This document shows positions 47,376 to 56,582 of a stretch of 64,000 bases of DNA, piece after piece (positions within the stretch are counted from its first letter, which is position 1; every line of letters starts with the position of its first letter). The position numbers and the translations under genes were made by a program. Origin of the DNA: Gottfriedia acidiceleris. Lineage in GTDB: Bacteria; Bacillota; Bacilli; Bacillales; Bacillaceae_G. The notes beneath the pieces were generated by a model. It was not told the origin of the DNA and searched no databases. It saw nothing but the letters and a program-made list of their open reading frames with translations. The stretch is taken from assembly GCF_002128425.1 (NCBI RefSeq), contig NZ_NESS01000005.1, positions 342,868 to 406,867 on the forward strand. Direction: 5' to 3'.

Positions 47376-49220
47376 TTAGTCTTGTTCAGCGTATTTTTTC
47401 TTTTTCGCTGCACGCTCACGCTCATTTTTATCAAGAAGCTTTTTACGTAAACGAATTGATGTTGGAGTAACTTCACAGTACTCATCATCGTTTAAGTATT
47501 CTAAAGACTCTTCAAGCGTCATAATACGTGGTTTTTTCATTGTTGTTGTTTGGTCTTTGTTCGCTGAACGGATGTTAGTAGCGTGTTTAACTTTAACAAC
47601 GTTTACTGATAAATCATTATCACGGTTGTGTTCACCAACAATCATACCATCATAAACATCTGTTCCTGGCTCAACGAAAATTACACCACGGTCTTCTAGA
47701 CCCATAATTCCGTATGTTGAAGCTTTACCAGTTTCCATTGAAACTAATACACCTTGACGACGTCCACCAACTTGACCTTGAATAGCTGGTTGGTAGCTAT
47801 CAAATGAATGGTTAATGATTCCATAGCCACGAGTTAAAGTTAAGAACTCTGTAGTATAACCAATTAATCCACGAGCTGGTACCATAAATGTTAAACGAAC
47901 TTGACCGTTACCATTATTTACCATGTCTCTCATTTCACCTTTACGAGCACCCATAGATTCCATAATTGAACCAGTATACTCTTCCGGTACATCGATTTGT
48001 ACATGCTCAACCGGCTCACATCTTACTCCATCAATCACACGAATAATAACTTCTGGTTTTGAAACTTGAAGCTCATATCCTTCACGACGCATGTTTTCGA
48101 TTAAGATTGATAAGTGAAGCTCACCACGTCCACTTACGATCCATACATCAGGAGAATCTGTGTTTTCTACACGTAAACTTACGTCTGTTTGAAGTTCTTG
48201 TAATAATCTTTCTTCGATTTTACGAGATGTCACAAATTTACCTTCACGACCAGCAAAAGGTGAGTTATTAACTAAGAATGTCATTTGTAGAGTTGGCTCA
48301 TCAATACGTAAAATTGGAAGTGCTTCTTGTTGTTCAGCAGGACATACTGTTTCACCTACATTGATATCTTCCATTCCAGATACTGCTACTAAGTCACCAG
48401 CTTGTGCTTCTTGGATTTCGATACGCTTTAATCCTATAAATCCAAACATTTTCGTAATACGGAATTGTTTAACTGATCCGTCAAGTTTCATTAATGCAAC
48501 TGATTGACCAACTTGCATTGTCCCGCGGAAAATACGTCCGATACCAATACGACCAACATAGTCATTATAGTCTAATAATGTTACTTGGAATTGTAATGGC
48601 TCTTCACTATTATCGATTGGAGCTGGAATATGCTCAATAATTGTATCAAATAAAGCATTCATGTTTGGTTCTTGTTTAGTAGGATCAGATTCTAAGCTAG
48701 AAGTTCCATTGATTGCTGAAGCGAATACAACAGGGAATTCTAATTGATCTTCGTCTGCGCCTAATTCGATAAATAAATCGATTACTTCGTCAACAACTTC
48801 ATCAGGACGTGCGAAGTCACGGTCGATTTTATTTACTACTACGATAGGTGTTAAATGTTGTTCTAAAGCTTTTTTCAATACAAAACGAGTTTGAGGCATA
48901 CATCCTTCATATGCATCTACAACTAAAAGAACACCATCTACCATTTTCATGATACGTTCTACTTCTCCACCAAAATCGGCGTGTCCAGGTGTATCCATAA
49001 TGTTAATACGTTTTCCTTCATATTGAATAGCCGTATTTTTAGCTAAAATTGTAATTCCACGTTCACGTTCTATATCATTAGAGTCCATTGCACGTTCATT
49101 AACGTTTTCGTTTGAACGGAATGTACCTGATTGTTTTAATAACTCATCAACTAACGTTGTTTTCCCATGGTCAACGTGCGCAATAATTGCTATATTGCGT
49201 AAATCTTCTCTTTTTTTCAA
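47376..49220 (-). CDS. typA: GTPase TypA/BipA
   Basis: Ribosome-associated translational GTPase involved in 50S assembly and stress growth. The 614 residues have G1 [10 protein letters not shown], the G2 region [12 protein letters not shown]3 [12 protein letters not shown] and G4 NKID, followed by beta-barrel, EF-G-like domains III/V and the TypA-specific C-terminal domain. TTG at 49220 after TAGGAGTG fits the conserved start ([16 protein letters not shown]). Confidence 0.96.
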   Translation of the reverse strand: MKKREDLRNIAIIAHVDHGKTTLVDELLKQSGTFRSNENVNERAMDSNDIERERGITILAKNTAIQYEGKRINIMDTPGHADFGGEVERIMKMVDGVLLVVDAYEGCMPQTRFVLKKALEQHLTPIVVVNKIDRDFARPDEVVDEVIDLFIELGADEDQLEFPVVFASAINGTSSLESDPTKQEPNMNALFDTIIEHIPAPIDNSEEPLQFQVTLLDYNDYVGRIGIGRIFRGTMQVGQSVALMKLDGSVKQFRITKMFGFIGLKRIEIQEAQAGDLVAVSGMEDINVGETVCPAEQQEALPILRIDEPTLQMTFLVNNSPFAGREGKFVTSRKIEERLLQELQTDVSLRVENTDSPDVWIVSGRGELHLSILIENMRREGYELQVSKPEVIIRVIDGVRCEPVEHVQIDVPEEYTGSIMESMGARKGEMRDMVNNGNGQVRLTFMVPARGLIGYTTEFLTLTRGYGIINHSFDSYQPAIQGQVGGRRQGVLVSMETGKASTYGIMGLEDRGVIFVEPGTDVYDGMIVGEHNRDNDLSVNVVKVKHATNIRSANKDQTTTMKKPRIMTLEESLEYLNDDEYCEVTPTSIRLRKKLLDKNERERAAKKKKYAEQD

Positions 49221-49422
49221 AATATATTCACTCCTAAAATGTCTACACATCTATTTTCATTATTAACTAAAACATTATAGCACATGCACACGGAAATATA
49301 TCAAGAAAATGTTTAATCAAAAATATAATTATTAATAAAAATTAAGTAAAGATTTACTTTTTTCAAATTTACATCCGATTCGACAAAGAGTAAAATAAGA
49401 ATTATGAACAGGAGGATTCACC

Positions 49423-49608
49423 ATGTCTAGCATAAAATTTAGGCTTTTCTGTGTAGCAACATTATCCGTAATCTTCTTAATTCTAGTTGGTATTATGCTA
49501 GCAGAACTAAGTACTATTGGCGCTATCATTTCACTAATTATTTCAATATCTTTAGTTGGTTATGGTTTTTCTTTACGTGCTAAATTAAAAAGAGAAGGCA
49601 AGTTATAG
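49423..49608 (+). CDS. ylaF: YlaF family small membrane protein
   Basis: 61 residues, two membrane helices (about 7-28 and 31-49) and a basic C-terminal tail (RAKLKREGKL). ATG at 49423 after AGGAGG. Matches YlaF (DUF5325) in place and length. Function unknown. Confidence 0.85.
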   Translation: MSSIKFRLFCVATLSVIFLILVGIMLAELSTIGAIISLIISISLVGYGFSLRAKLKREGKL

Positions 49609-49620
49609 ACTTACCTTCTT
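49593..49620 (+). terminator. Hairpin at the ylaF stop
   Basis: GAAGGCAAGT/ACTTACCTTC stem overlapping the ylaF end. The same arm sequence recurs in the next hairpin 65 bp on. Confidence 0.6.
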
Positions 49621-49655
49621 TGAAAATCAATTTTTTTGAACACTGTCTACACACT

Positions 49656-49695
49656 AAAAAGAAGGCAAGTTACAAACCAAACTTACCTTCTTTTT
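49656..49695. terminator. Bidirectional terminator, ylaF and suhB
   Basis: AAAAAGAAGGCAAGTT/AACTTACCTTCTTTTT stem; T runs on both strands. Confidence 0.88.
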
Positions 49696-49696
49696 A

Positions 49697-50500
49697 TTAT
49701 TTTTGCAGAAATTCAATATAATCTGTGAGTAATTCTTTATGAATCGAAGCGTTACTTACTAGCACAGAACTTTTTTTAAGAATTGAAAGGCTTTCATTTT
49801 TGAGAGTAGTACATATTCCGCCTAGTTCTTCAACAATAATTTTACCCGCGGCAAAATCCCAAGGTGATAATCTTGGGGTGATATATGCATCAATCCTTCC
49901 CATTGCCACATAGACCATTTCCATCGCTGCAGATCCATATGACCTACTTCCTCTAACTCTTCGAACAAGATTACTTAATTTTTCATGATTTAAATAACGA
50001 TTTTTTGTTAACCAAATAGCATTTACAGCTACAATAGCCTCTTCTAATACTACATTTTTCAAAGGAGTTAATTCAAGATCATTTAAATACGCTCCTTCTC
50101 CTTTTTTAGCAAAATATAGTTCATTATGTATTACATCCATTATAAATCCCATTATACCGATTCCATTTTCATAAATACCTAAAGAAATCATAAAATTACG
50201 TTTTTGATGAACAAAATTCATTGTTCCATCGATTGGGTCAAGAATCCATACAATCCCATTTACTTGATCCAATTCATCGCCTTTACCTTCTTCACCTAGT
50301 AAGTAATGATTTGGAAATTTCTTTTTTATTTTTTCATAAAAGAATTTTTCAATTTCTTCATCCTTATTTGTTACTAAGTCATTTTCGTTTGATTTTGTAT
50401 TTATTGTTATGGAGTCGTATAAAGAGCTTTTAATATTTTCAGCTGCCTCTTGAAGCAAATTCCTCGCGAATTGTTCAATTTCTTTCCAATCTACATTCAT
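49697..50500 (-). CDS. suhB: Inositol monophosphatase family protein (SuhB/YktC)
   Basis: 267-residue lithium-sensitive phosphatase fold with all metal-binding motifs: GEEGKGD (about 75-81), IVWILDPIDGTMNFVH, and the C-terminal SPWDFAAGKIIVEELGG. B. subtilis YktC has inositol-1-phosphatase activity; dephosphorylation of other sugar or nucleotide phosphates is possible. ATG at 50500 after TTGGAGTG. Confidence 0.9.
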   Translation of the reverse strand: MNVDWKEIEQFARNLLQEAAENIKSSLYDSITINTKSNENDLVTNKDEEIEKFFYEKIKKKFPNHYLLGEEGKGDELDQVNGIVWILDPIDGTMNFVHQKRNFMISLGIYENGIGIMGFIMDVIHNELYFAKKGEGAYLNDLELTPLKNVVLEEAIVAVNAIWLTKNRYLNHEKLSNLVRRVRGSRSYGSAAMEMVYVAMGRIDAYITPRLSPWDFAAGKIIVEELGGICTTLKNESLSILKKSSVLVSNASIHKELLTDYIEFLQK

Positions 50501-50683
50501 ATTTAAACACTCCAAACTCTACGTGCTAAAACTTGTAATATTATGGTCCTGTTTATCAGTTTACCAATTTTATCCTAAAAAAACCTAATGAAATGATTTT
50601 TATTTAATGATGAGGAACTATTTTGGAGGGTGGGCATACGATAGACCATTGGGCTTTAGTGGAAGAATGAGCACACAGAAAAA

Positions 50684-50703
50684 CGAACCTATTTAAAGGT
50701 TCG
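50684..50703 (-). terminator. Terminator after the 64-codon gene
   Basis: CGAACCT/AGGTTCG stem followed by TTTTT on the minus strand. Confidence 0.82.
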
Positions 50704-50716
50704 GTAAATAAACTCG

Positions 50717-50908
50717 CTAAGCTTCTAGACGAATTAATTCTAATCTTAATAATTCTAATTTCTTCTTAGATTCAATCATTGCTTCATTATCATTGACTGT
50801 CATAGCATCGAATAGTGTAGCTAATTCGTAATCTAATTCTAATCTAAGTACAGGAATTCTCTTTTCTGCATCAGTTCTTTTTAACGCATTAATCACTTGT
50901 CTCATCAT
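50717..50908 (-). CDS. Small conserved protein, possibly YkzI
   Basis: 63 residues beginning MMRQVINALKRTDAEKRIPV, predicted as two helices with a heptad-like second half (KKKLELLRLELIRLEA). ATG at 50908 (or 50905) after GGAGGG. The position between yktB and the suhB-like gene suggests YkzI, but I cannot confirm this. Function unknown. Confidence 0.75.
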   Translation of the reverse strand: MMRQVINALKRTDAEKRIPVLRLELDYELATLFDAMTVNDNEAMIESKKKLELLRLELIRLEA

Positions 50909-51100
50909 TATCCCTCCATAGAATATAAGTTGGCAAAACAAATTGTAAAAGTTAATTAACGAAATTTTCTGATTTTTATCTTGCTACTAATATATGTTAT
51001 TTAAGCTTATAATGTAACTATTTTATGAAGAAACATATTACCCATTTGTTTTGGACAAACATGGTATACTAATTAGAGAATGTAACTAGGGGGTTCGAAA

Positions 51101-51730
51101 ATGACTCAAACTTTTTTTAAAGAACGTGATTTTGAAATATTTACAACTGACTCAACATTAGAAACTAGAATGAGTGCTATACAAAATGAAATTCAACCAA
51201 AATTTAAAGAAATTGAAGAAGAAATATTACCATTTTTAAATGTACAAACTGATCAAATCTTTTTTGGCCATATTGCTAAGCATGCTCGTCGAACTGTGAA
51301 TGCTCCAAAAGATACTTGGATTGCTTTTGCAACAAATAATCGTGGATACAAGATGCTTCCTCATTTCCAATTTGGACTTTGGGGTACTCACCTGTTTGTT
51401 TATTTTGGAATTATTTATGAAAGTCCAAATAAGCAATCGATTGCCATTAACTTTGAAAAGAATAAAAATAAACTTTACAAAATGATTCCGAAAAATTTTG
51501 TTGTATCATATGATCATATGAAGCCTGATGTGATACAAAAAAGTAAAATGACTAAAGATGAATTCAATAAAGGTATCCAAAGATTTCATGATGTAAAAAA
51601 AGCAGAATACCTATGTGGGATTACAATTGCAAAAGATGAAGCTATTACACTTACAAAGGAAGAACTGATCCAACGTATTATAGAAACATATAATACTTTA
51701 ATTCCTTTATACAAGATAAGTATAAACTGA
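51101..51730 (+). CDS. yktB: DUF1054 family protein YktB
   Basis: 209-residue soluble protein of the UPF0637/DUF1054 family. It starts MTQTFFKERDFEIFTTDSTL, contains HVAKHARRTVN-like HIAKHARRTVN, and TWIAFATNNRGYKMLPHFQF. Structures exist for the family but no activity is known. ATG at 51101 after GGGGG. Divergent from the preceding small gene. Confidence 0.9.
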   Translation: MTQTFFKERDFEIFTTDSTLETRMSAIQNEIQPKFKEIEEEILPFLNVQTDQIFFGHIAKHARRTVNAPKDTWIAFATNNRGYKMLPHFQFGLWGTHLFVYFGIIYESPNKQSIAINFEKNKNKLYKMIPKNFVVSYDHMKPDVIQKSKMTKDEFNKGIQRFHDVKKAEYLCGITIAKDEAITLTKEELIQRIIETYNTLIPLYKISIN

Positions 51731-51849
51731 ATTAATATAAGTGTTGTTTAATTATACATATGTGAAAAACAAAAGTCTATGCCCATTCTTTACACATTTT
51801 TCGACAGGACGAAATATGAACTTGATTTACATAGACATACATACGTATG

Positions 51850-51898
51850 AAAAGCCCACTTGAAGGTAGTCAATGATCCTTTAGTGGGCTTTTATTTT
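51850..51898 (+). terminator. Terminator between yktB and yktA
   Basis: AAAAGCCCACT/AGTGGGCTTTT stem followed by ATTTTTA. Confidence 0.85.
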
Positions 51899-51947
51899 TA
51901 CTAAAAATTTTTTTACTATTTAAGACTTAAACATTATTTTATTAGTA

Positions 51948-52217
51948 CTACATTTTAATTTTATCACCAGGAGCACCATTTTTTGCTTTTTGCATGACTC
52001 TATAAGCAGAATACCCTGAAATCTCCTCTAACTCATTACATAAATTTTTTTCTTCTGCAATACTAGGTACAATTGATTTAAACTGTTTGTATGTAGCCAT
52101 TAATTCTTCACGATCTATTCCCTTTTCATAAGCTTTTTCCACTGATGTGTAGAATTTTATTACTTCAATTGTCTCATCTGTTGTCCAATCATATGAAATG
52201 GGGTATTGGTAATCCAT
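51948..52217 (-). CDS. yktA: UPF0223 family protein YktA
   Basis: 89 residues: MDYQYPISYDWTTDETIEVI, VEKAYEKGIDREELMATYKQ, and ISGYSAYRVMQKAK. Matches the UPF0223/YktA pattern. Function unknown. Neighbours yktB and speA as in B. subtilis. Confidence 0.92.
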   Translation of the reverse strand: MDYQYPISYDWTTDETIEVIKFYTSVEKAYEKGIDREELMATYKQFKSIVPSIAEEKNLCNELEEISGYSAYRVMQKAKNGAPGDKIKM

Positions 52218-52341
52218 TTACTTCACTCCTACTTTTCTAATTAATTCCATTTTATCACATTTTTCAAATTCCATTCTTATTTTCAAAATTGATATAATTC
52301 CATTCAGATGAATAAAATTTCATAACTTTATAATATTTTTC

Positions 52342-52370
52342 TATACAGAAAATTCATAGAATGATATAAT
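52342..52370 (+). promoter_or_regulatory. Extended -10 sigma-A promoter for speA
   Basis: TATACA at 52342-52347, 17-bp spacer, TGATATAAT at 52362-52370 (extended -10). The transcript would begin near 52377, leaving a leader of about 115 nt that contains GTAAACA/TGTTTAC arms at 52418-52438. Confidence 0.65.
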
Positions 52371-52491
52371 CTTTTTGTTTTTCAAATGAAGGTAAGACAG
52401 TTTTTAACTTAATGAGAGTAAACAGTTGAATTGTTTACAAACATATCACTTCCGAAAAACACTATTATTCATTAAATGGGGTGTATGTTAA

Positions 52492-53943
52492 ATGAAACAA
52501 ATTGAAACGCCGTTATTTTCTTCTTTATTAGAACATGCAAAGAAGAACCCTATTCAATTCCATATTCCAGGACATAAAAAAGGAAATGGAATGGATCCAA
52601 CATTTAGAGAGTTTATTGGTGATAATGCATTATCAATCGATTTAATCAACATTGCTCCTTTAGATGATCTACATCATCCAAAAGGTAAAATAAAACAAGC
52701 ACAAGATCTTGCAGCAAAAGCTTTCGGTGCTGACCACACATTCTTTTCAGTTCAAGGCACAAGTGGAGCGATTATGACAATGGTAATGAGTGTTTGTGGA
52801 CCTGGCGATAAAATTATCGTTCCAAGAAATGTTCATAAATCTGTTTTATCTGCTATCATTTTCTCAGGCGCTACACCAATCTTTGTTCATCCAGAAATTG
52901 ATAGTGAATTAGGTATTTCACATGGTATTACAACAAACGCAGTAAAAGAGGCTATTTTAAATAATCCTGATGCAAAAGCAGTATTAGTCATTAATCCTAC
53001 ATACTTTGGATTTGTAGCAGATTTAAAAAGCATTGTAGAATTAGCTCATTCACATGGCTTAGCTGTATTAGTAGATGAAGCGCACGGCGTACATATTCAT
53101 TTCCATAACGAATTACCGATCTCAGCAATGCAAGCAGGGGCTGACATGGCCGCTACGAGCGTACATAAGCTTGGTGGCTCTATGACTCAAAGTTCCATTT
53201 TAAATGTAAGAGAAGGCATTGTGAATGTCCACAGAGTACAATCCGTACTAAGCATGCTGACAACTACTTCAACATCCTATTTATTACTTGCTTCATTAGA
53301 TGTTGCAAGAAAGAGGTTAGCAACTGTTGGTGAAGATTTACTAACTAATACTATTAGACTAGCAAATAATGCACGAAATAAAATTAATTCAATCAATGGA
53401 TTATATTGCCCTGGTTATGACTTAGTTGGTAAAGAGGCTACATTCAATTTTGATCCTACTAAACTATTAATCAGTGTAAAAAAACTAGGTATAACGGGCC
53501 ATGACGTTGAGGTTTGGTTAAGAGAGCGATTTAATATTGAAGTTGAAATGTCTGATTTATATAATGTTCTTTGCATTTTAACACCAGGTGATAGTGAAGA
53601 AGATATTCAGCAGTTAATTCATGCACTTGAAGTATTAGTAACTGAGTTTGAAATCTCTGAGCACAATACAAATTTAAACGTAGAGATCCCAACAATTCCA
53701 AATTTAGCAGTCTCTCCTAGGGATGCATTTTACTCTGAAACAGAATCTGTTCCACTTGAGGATTCTGTCGGTAGAATTATTGCTGAATTTGTAATGGTTT
53801 ATCCACCTGGTATTCCAATCTTTTTACCTGGTGAAGAAATTACACTTGAAAATCTAGTTTATATTAAAAAGAATATTGAAGCGGGATTACCTGTTCAAGG
53901 TCCAGAAGACGAAGAATTATTAACGTTAAAAGTATTAAAATAA
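52492..53943 (+). CDS. speA: Arginine decarboxylase (fold type I, Orn/Lys/Arg decarboxylase family)
   Basis: PLP enzyme starting polyamine synthesis from arginine to agmatine. The 483 residues include the N-terminal FHIPGHKKGNG, the PLP lysine in ATSVHKLGGSMTQSS, VDEAHGVH, and a C-terminal domain ending with YPPGIPIFLPGE. Small Bacillus-type enzyme lacking the wing domain of enterobacterial forms. Its place next to yktA and SR1 matches B. subtilis speA; the family also contains lysine decarboxylases. Confidence 0.92.
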   Translation: MKQIETPLFSSLLEHAKKNPIQFHIPGHKKGNGMDPTFREFIGDNALSIDLINIAPLDDLHHPKGKIKQAQDLAAKAFGADHTFFSVQGTSGAIMTMVMSVCGPGDKIIVPRNVHKSVLSAIIFSGATPIFVHPEIDSELGISHGITTNAVKEAILNNPDAKAVLVINPTYFGFVADLKSIVELAHSHGLAVLVDEAHGVHIHFHNELPISAMQAGADMAATSVHKLGGSMTQSSILNVREGIVNVHRVQSVLSMLTTTSTSYLLLASLDVARKRLATVGEDLLTNTIRLANNARNKINSINGLYCPGYDLVGKEATFNFDPTKLLISVKKLGITGHDVEVWLRERFNIEVEMSDLYNVLCILTPGDSEEDIQQLIHALEVLVTEFEISEHNTNLNVEIPTIPNLAVSPRDAFYSETESVPLEDSVGRIIAEFVMVYPPGIPIFLPGEEITLENLVYIKKNIEAGLPVQGPEDEELLTLKVLK

Positions 53944-53961
53944 CTAAAGCTTTCATGAAGA

Positions 53962-53988
53962 AACTAGGAAATGAATCCTAGTTTTTTT
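53962..53988 (+). terminator. Terminator after speA
   Basis: AACTAGGA/TCCTAGTT stem followed by seven T residues. Confidence 0.9.
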
Positions 53989-54087
53989 GTATTCTAAATC
54001 ACATCTAAATTAAATAGGCATATGATAGGTAAGGTAATTATATTTATTCGCACGAAAAAACTGTTTTTATGTTAGGATGTGGACTAA

Positions 54088-54921
54088 TTGATAGTCGTGA
54101 ATAATAAAATTGTTCATGCTTCATTAAAAAATAGCGAAGATTCAAATAATAAACTATATCAAGAAATATTGACCAATTTAACAAATAGTAAAAAATCTCA
54201 TATTTATAAATCGGACCGTGAATTATCTTTTGATTTAACAATTAGAACTTATATACTACAGGCTTCTAAAGACTTATTAACAAGCGGTATGCAATTTAGG
54301 GTTTTTAGAAGAGCGTATTGTAATCCTATGTTTTGGATTCGCACCCCAATGGGAGGATTTAGACTTAGGCCAGGCATAAGAGCTTCCATGGGAATTTATG
54401 ATATTTTCCGCAACGGACAATTTTACGCAACAGAGTGTGCTACTGCAATCATAATGATATTTTACAAAGCCCTTCTAGATTTATACGGCTACGAAGTATT
54501 TGATCGACTATTCGATAACGGATTTTACTTGTACACATGGAATTACGACCCTAAATTAGCAATTTTAACATCTGAAGTAGATCGCCCAGCTCCAGGAGAC
54601 GTTGTTTATATCAAAAACCCTCAAGTTGATCCAATGACCCCAGAGTGGCAAGGAGAAAATACTGTAACTATGGGAAGTAATTATTATTATGGTCACGGTA
54701 TCGGAATACGTACACTACAAGAGATTATTTTCCATTTAAATATGCATAGATATCCTTTTGCAATGGTTTCTGCCTTTTTAACAAATTTAAATACTAGAAT
54801 TGATTCTAACGAAATGGCTCAACATTTAAAGGATAATTCAAAATTAATACCAGTTACAACGAGAGAAGCTTCATCTGACGTTATAACTGCAAGAATTGGA
54901 GATCAAACTCAAATTGCATAA
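54088..54921 (+). CDS. tgl: Spore protein-glutamine gamma-glutamyltransferase (transglutaminase)
   Basis: Forms epsilon-(gamma-glutamyl)lysine cross-links in the spore coat. The 277 residues align with Bacillus Tgl: the active-site cysteine is C117 in GQFYATECATAIIMIFY, followed by DPMTPEWQGENTVTMGSNYY and YGHGIGI with the conserved histidine. It is about 30 residues longer than B. subtilis Tgl, mostly at the C-terminus. TTG at 54088 after AGGATGTGG. Expressed late in sporulation in known species. Confidence 0.92.
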   Translation: MIVVNNKIVHASLKNSEDSNNKLYQEILTNLTNSKKSHIYKSDRELSFDLTIRTYILQASKDLLTSGMQFRVFRRAYCNPMFWIRTPMGGFRLRPGIRASMGIYDIFRNGQFYATECATAIIMIFYKALLDLYGYEVFDRLFDNGFYLYTWNYDPKLAILTSEVDRPAPGDVVYIKNPQVDPMTPEWQGENTVTMGSNYYYGHGIGIRTLQEIIFHLNMHRYPFAMVSAFLTNLNTRIDSNEMAQHLKDNSKLIPVTTREASSDVITARIGDQTQIA

Positions 54922-54937
54922 AGATAAAAGTGGGTGA

Positions 54938-54962
54938 TTCTAAATTGAGTCTCCCTTTTTGT
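54938..54962 (+). terminator. Terminator after tgl
   Basis: Imperfect GGGTGATTC/GAGTCTCCC stem followed by TTTTT. Confidence 0.6.
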
Positions 54963-54993
54963 GCATTGATAAAACACGTTCTTACTCCTAAAG

Positions 54994-55037
54994 AAAAAAC
55001 AATAAAAAAGCCACAAGGAAAAACGATTCCCTTGTGG
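54994..55037 (-). terminator. SR1 terminator
   Basis: CCACAAGG/CCTTGTGG stem followed on the minus strand by CTTTTTTATTGTTTTTT. Confidence 0.9.
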
Positions 55038-55254
55038 AATTTCTTCATTTATAGATATCTACAGAAATTCATTTATGTTTTAACTAATTTTCAATTAGCA
55101 AACTTCATTATCAGCTGGTTCACACTCTTCACAGTTTTTAACGTAAAGAGTTGTTACTTTTTCATCCTCGAAATGACCTACTGTTTTTTCACAACATTTA
55201 CATACGAACGTTCCCATCTTTGTAACCCCTTTCATAATGTTGTATCAATTAACT
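54997..55254 (-). ncRNA. Dual-function small RNA SR1
   Basis: Predicted transcript from the promoter at 55261-55289 to the terminator at 54994-55037, about 255 nt, containing the SR1P ORF. In B. subtilis SR1 lies between pdhD and speA, base-pairs with ahrC mRNA and encodes SR1P. Location, coding content and CcpN-like operator all agree. The ahrC-pairing region was not verified here. Confidence 0.8.
55095..55217 (-). CDS. SR1P, GapA-binding small protein
   Basis: 40 residues: MGTFVCKCCEKTVGHFEDEK then VTTLYVKNCEECEPADNEVC. The core HFEDEKVTTLY and the N-terminal MGTxVC match the 39-residue SR1P of B. subtilis, which binds GapA and promotes its contact with RNase J1. Seven cysteines suggest a metal-binding fold. 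ATG at 55217 after AAAGGGG. The plus-strand frame over this region is spurious. Confidence 0.88.
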   Translation of the reverse strand: MGTFVCKCCEKTVGHFEDEKVTTLYVKNCEECEPADNEVC

Positions 55255-55260
55255 AACTTC

Positions 55261-55310
55261 ATTATAATGTGTTATACTTATTTACGCAAGAGGTAAATAA
55301 GTATAACTTA
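55261..55310 (-). promoter_or_regulatory. SR1 promoter with CcpN-like operator and 15-bp palindrome
   Basis: On the minus strand, TTGCGT (55284-55289), 17-bp spacer, TATAAT (55261-55266). Between and upstream lies a perfect inverted repeat GTTATACTTATTTAC (55271-55285) / GTAAATAAGTATAAC (55293-55307). TGTGTTATACT at 55268-55278 fits the CcpN consensus TRTGHYATAYW as I remember it. A second copy with one mismatch lies inverted at 55300-55310. Confidence 0.75.
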
Positions 55311-55383
55311 AATTTTCTCATACTAGATTATTCAAGGGGTTTAATTAGGTGAGAGCTATTTAATTAGTATAACACATTTATTT

Positions 55384-55677
55384 TTATTCATAACTTTCCT
55401 CTATACTTGGTGACGGTAACCAGTCAACTATATATTCTGCGAGCTCCATTGCCTCTTCCTCACTTTTTAGTTTACATAAAAATTTCAACTGATTAGGAAA
55501 TGAAACATCCTGTCGATCTAATACGATGCATTGTCTAGACTGCATACAGATGACGAGCGGCTTTCCAAAGAACATGTTCGTATATACAATACCAATATCG
55601 TATCTTGTATCGTTCGCAACGAAGCCAACAAATCGGACTCTTACATTTTCGTGATCATCATATAATTTTTCAAACAT
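55384..55677 (-). CDS. DUF3055 family protein
   Basis: 97 residues from ATG 55677: MFEKLYDDHENVRVRFVGFV, YDIGIVYTNMFFGKPLVICM and a C-terminal helix EEEAMELAEYIVDWL. Resembles the SAV0927-like DUF3055 proteins of Bacilli. A longer frame upstream lacks a ribosome binding site; GTGGGTG precedes 55677. Function unknown. Confidence 0.78.
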   Translation of the reverse strand: MFEKLYDDHENVRVRFVGFVANDTRYDIGIVYTNMFFGKPLVICMQSRQCIVLDRQDVSFPNQLKFLCKLKSEEEAMELAEYIVDWLPSPSIEESYE

Positions 55678-55838
55678 TGTATCACCCACTTCTAAAGAAT
55701 TAGTATTGTAAGTTAATACATATGATGAAAAAATTAAATTCATACCGAATACTTGTCTAAAAATTTAAAATAATGTTATGATAAAAAAAGATTAAAAGTG
55801 ATGTTTTTCATTAAACATCTTAGGGGGAAAAATTAAAA

Positions 55839-56234
55839 ATGGTTCAACAAGCTACCATTCAATTAGTGGAAAAATCAAAATACCAAGAAGCAAATTTAGA
55901 TTTAATAAATAATTTAATAAATGATTACATACAATCTTCAACTAAGGTCGGTCAACAAGTTGACTGGAATTATGAAAGGGCTTCCTTTCCTTACACTATT
56001 TCAAATAAAAAATTAGATGAACAAGAGGCACTTTATTTACAGAGCAATGATTCTCGTTATAAACATTTTGTTGTTTCAATTCAAGATGATAAAAATATCG
56101 TGATTACGCTGTTACCAAACTCCACTTATGGTGATAAAGGAAAAGCAAATGAGCTTTGTAGATACTTAGCGCAAAAGATTGAAGCAAAACTTGAATTATT
56201 TAACAATCGAATCATGTATTTTTACAAACGATAA
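55839..56234 (+). CDS. DUF1885-like conserved protein
   Basis: 131-residue soluble protein, MVQQATIQLVEKSKYQEANL, with GQQVDWNYERASFPYTI, which I associate with the DUF1885 family of Bacillus. ATG at 55839 after AGGGGGAAA. No activity known. Convergent with a small membrane protein gene. Confidence 0.7.
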   Translation: MVQQATIQLVEKSKYQEANLDLINNLINDYIQSSTKVGQQVDWNYERASFPYTISNKKLDEQEALYLQSNDSRYKHFVVSIQDDKNIVITLLPNSTYGDKGKANELCRYLAQKIEAKLELFNNRIMYFYKR

Positions 56235-56235
56235 T

Positions 56236-56475
56236 TTAAAATAAATTTACGATAGCCTGACAAAAGAAAAATATCGAAGCATAAAAGCAAGTAATAATAA
56301 TACTTGCTTTTCTTGTATTTCCAACGTATTTTGCAATTAAATAAAGCTGGTAAAAGAATACTAGAAACAAAATGACTTTAGAGTAAATTTGATCCCTTTT
56401 CGATAAGAATAAAACAAATGAAAAACCCACCCAAAATAGTTGATGAATCATTAATACTATTAATTGTTTTCGCAT
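56236..56475 (-). CDS. Small hypothetical membrane protein
   Basis: 79 residues with three predicted helices (about 4-22, 30-48 and 56-76). ATG at 56475 after GGTGGGAG. No family recognised. The stop codon is 1 bp from that of the convergent DUF1885-like gene. Confidence 0.65.
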   Translation of the reverse strand: MRKQLIVLMIHQLFWVGFSFVLFLSKRDQIYSKVILFLVFFYQLYLIAKYVGNTRKASIIITCFYASIFFFCQAIVNLF

Positions 56476-56553
56476 CAATACTCCCACCAATCAATCATCA
56501 AATACTAGAAAGATTTTTTTTTAAACGTTATGCGAGACATGCCCTAATCATGC

Positions 56554-56582
56554 AAAAAAACCTTCTAACAAATAGAAGGTTG
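56554..56582 (-). terminator. Second terminator downstream of pdhD
   Basis: AACCTTCT/AGAAGGTT stem followed by seven T residues on the minus strand; about 140 bp after the first pdh terminator, with no gene between. Confidence 0.75.

Noticed and set aside
54930..55256. 108-codon plus-strand frame between tgl and the DUF3055 gene
   Set aside because: It is antisense to SR1 and SR1P, which have promoter, ribosome binding site, conserved peptide and terminator on the other strand.
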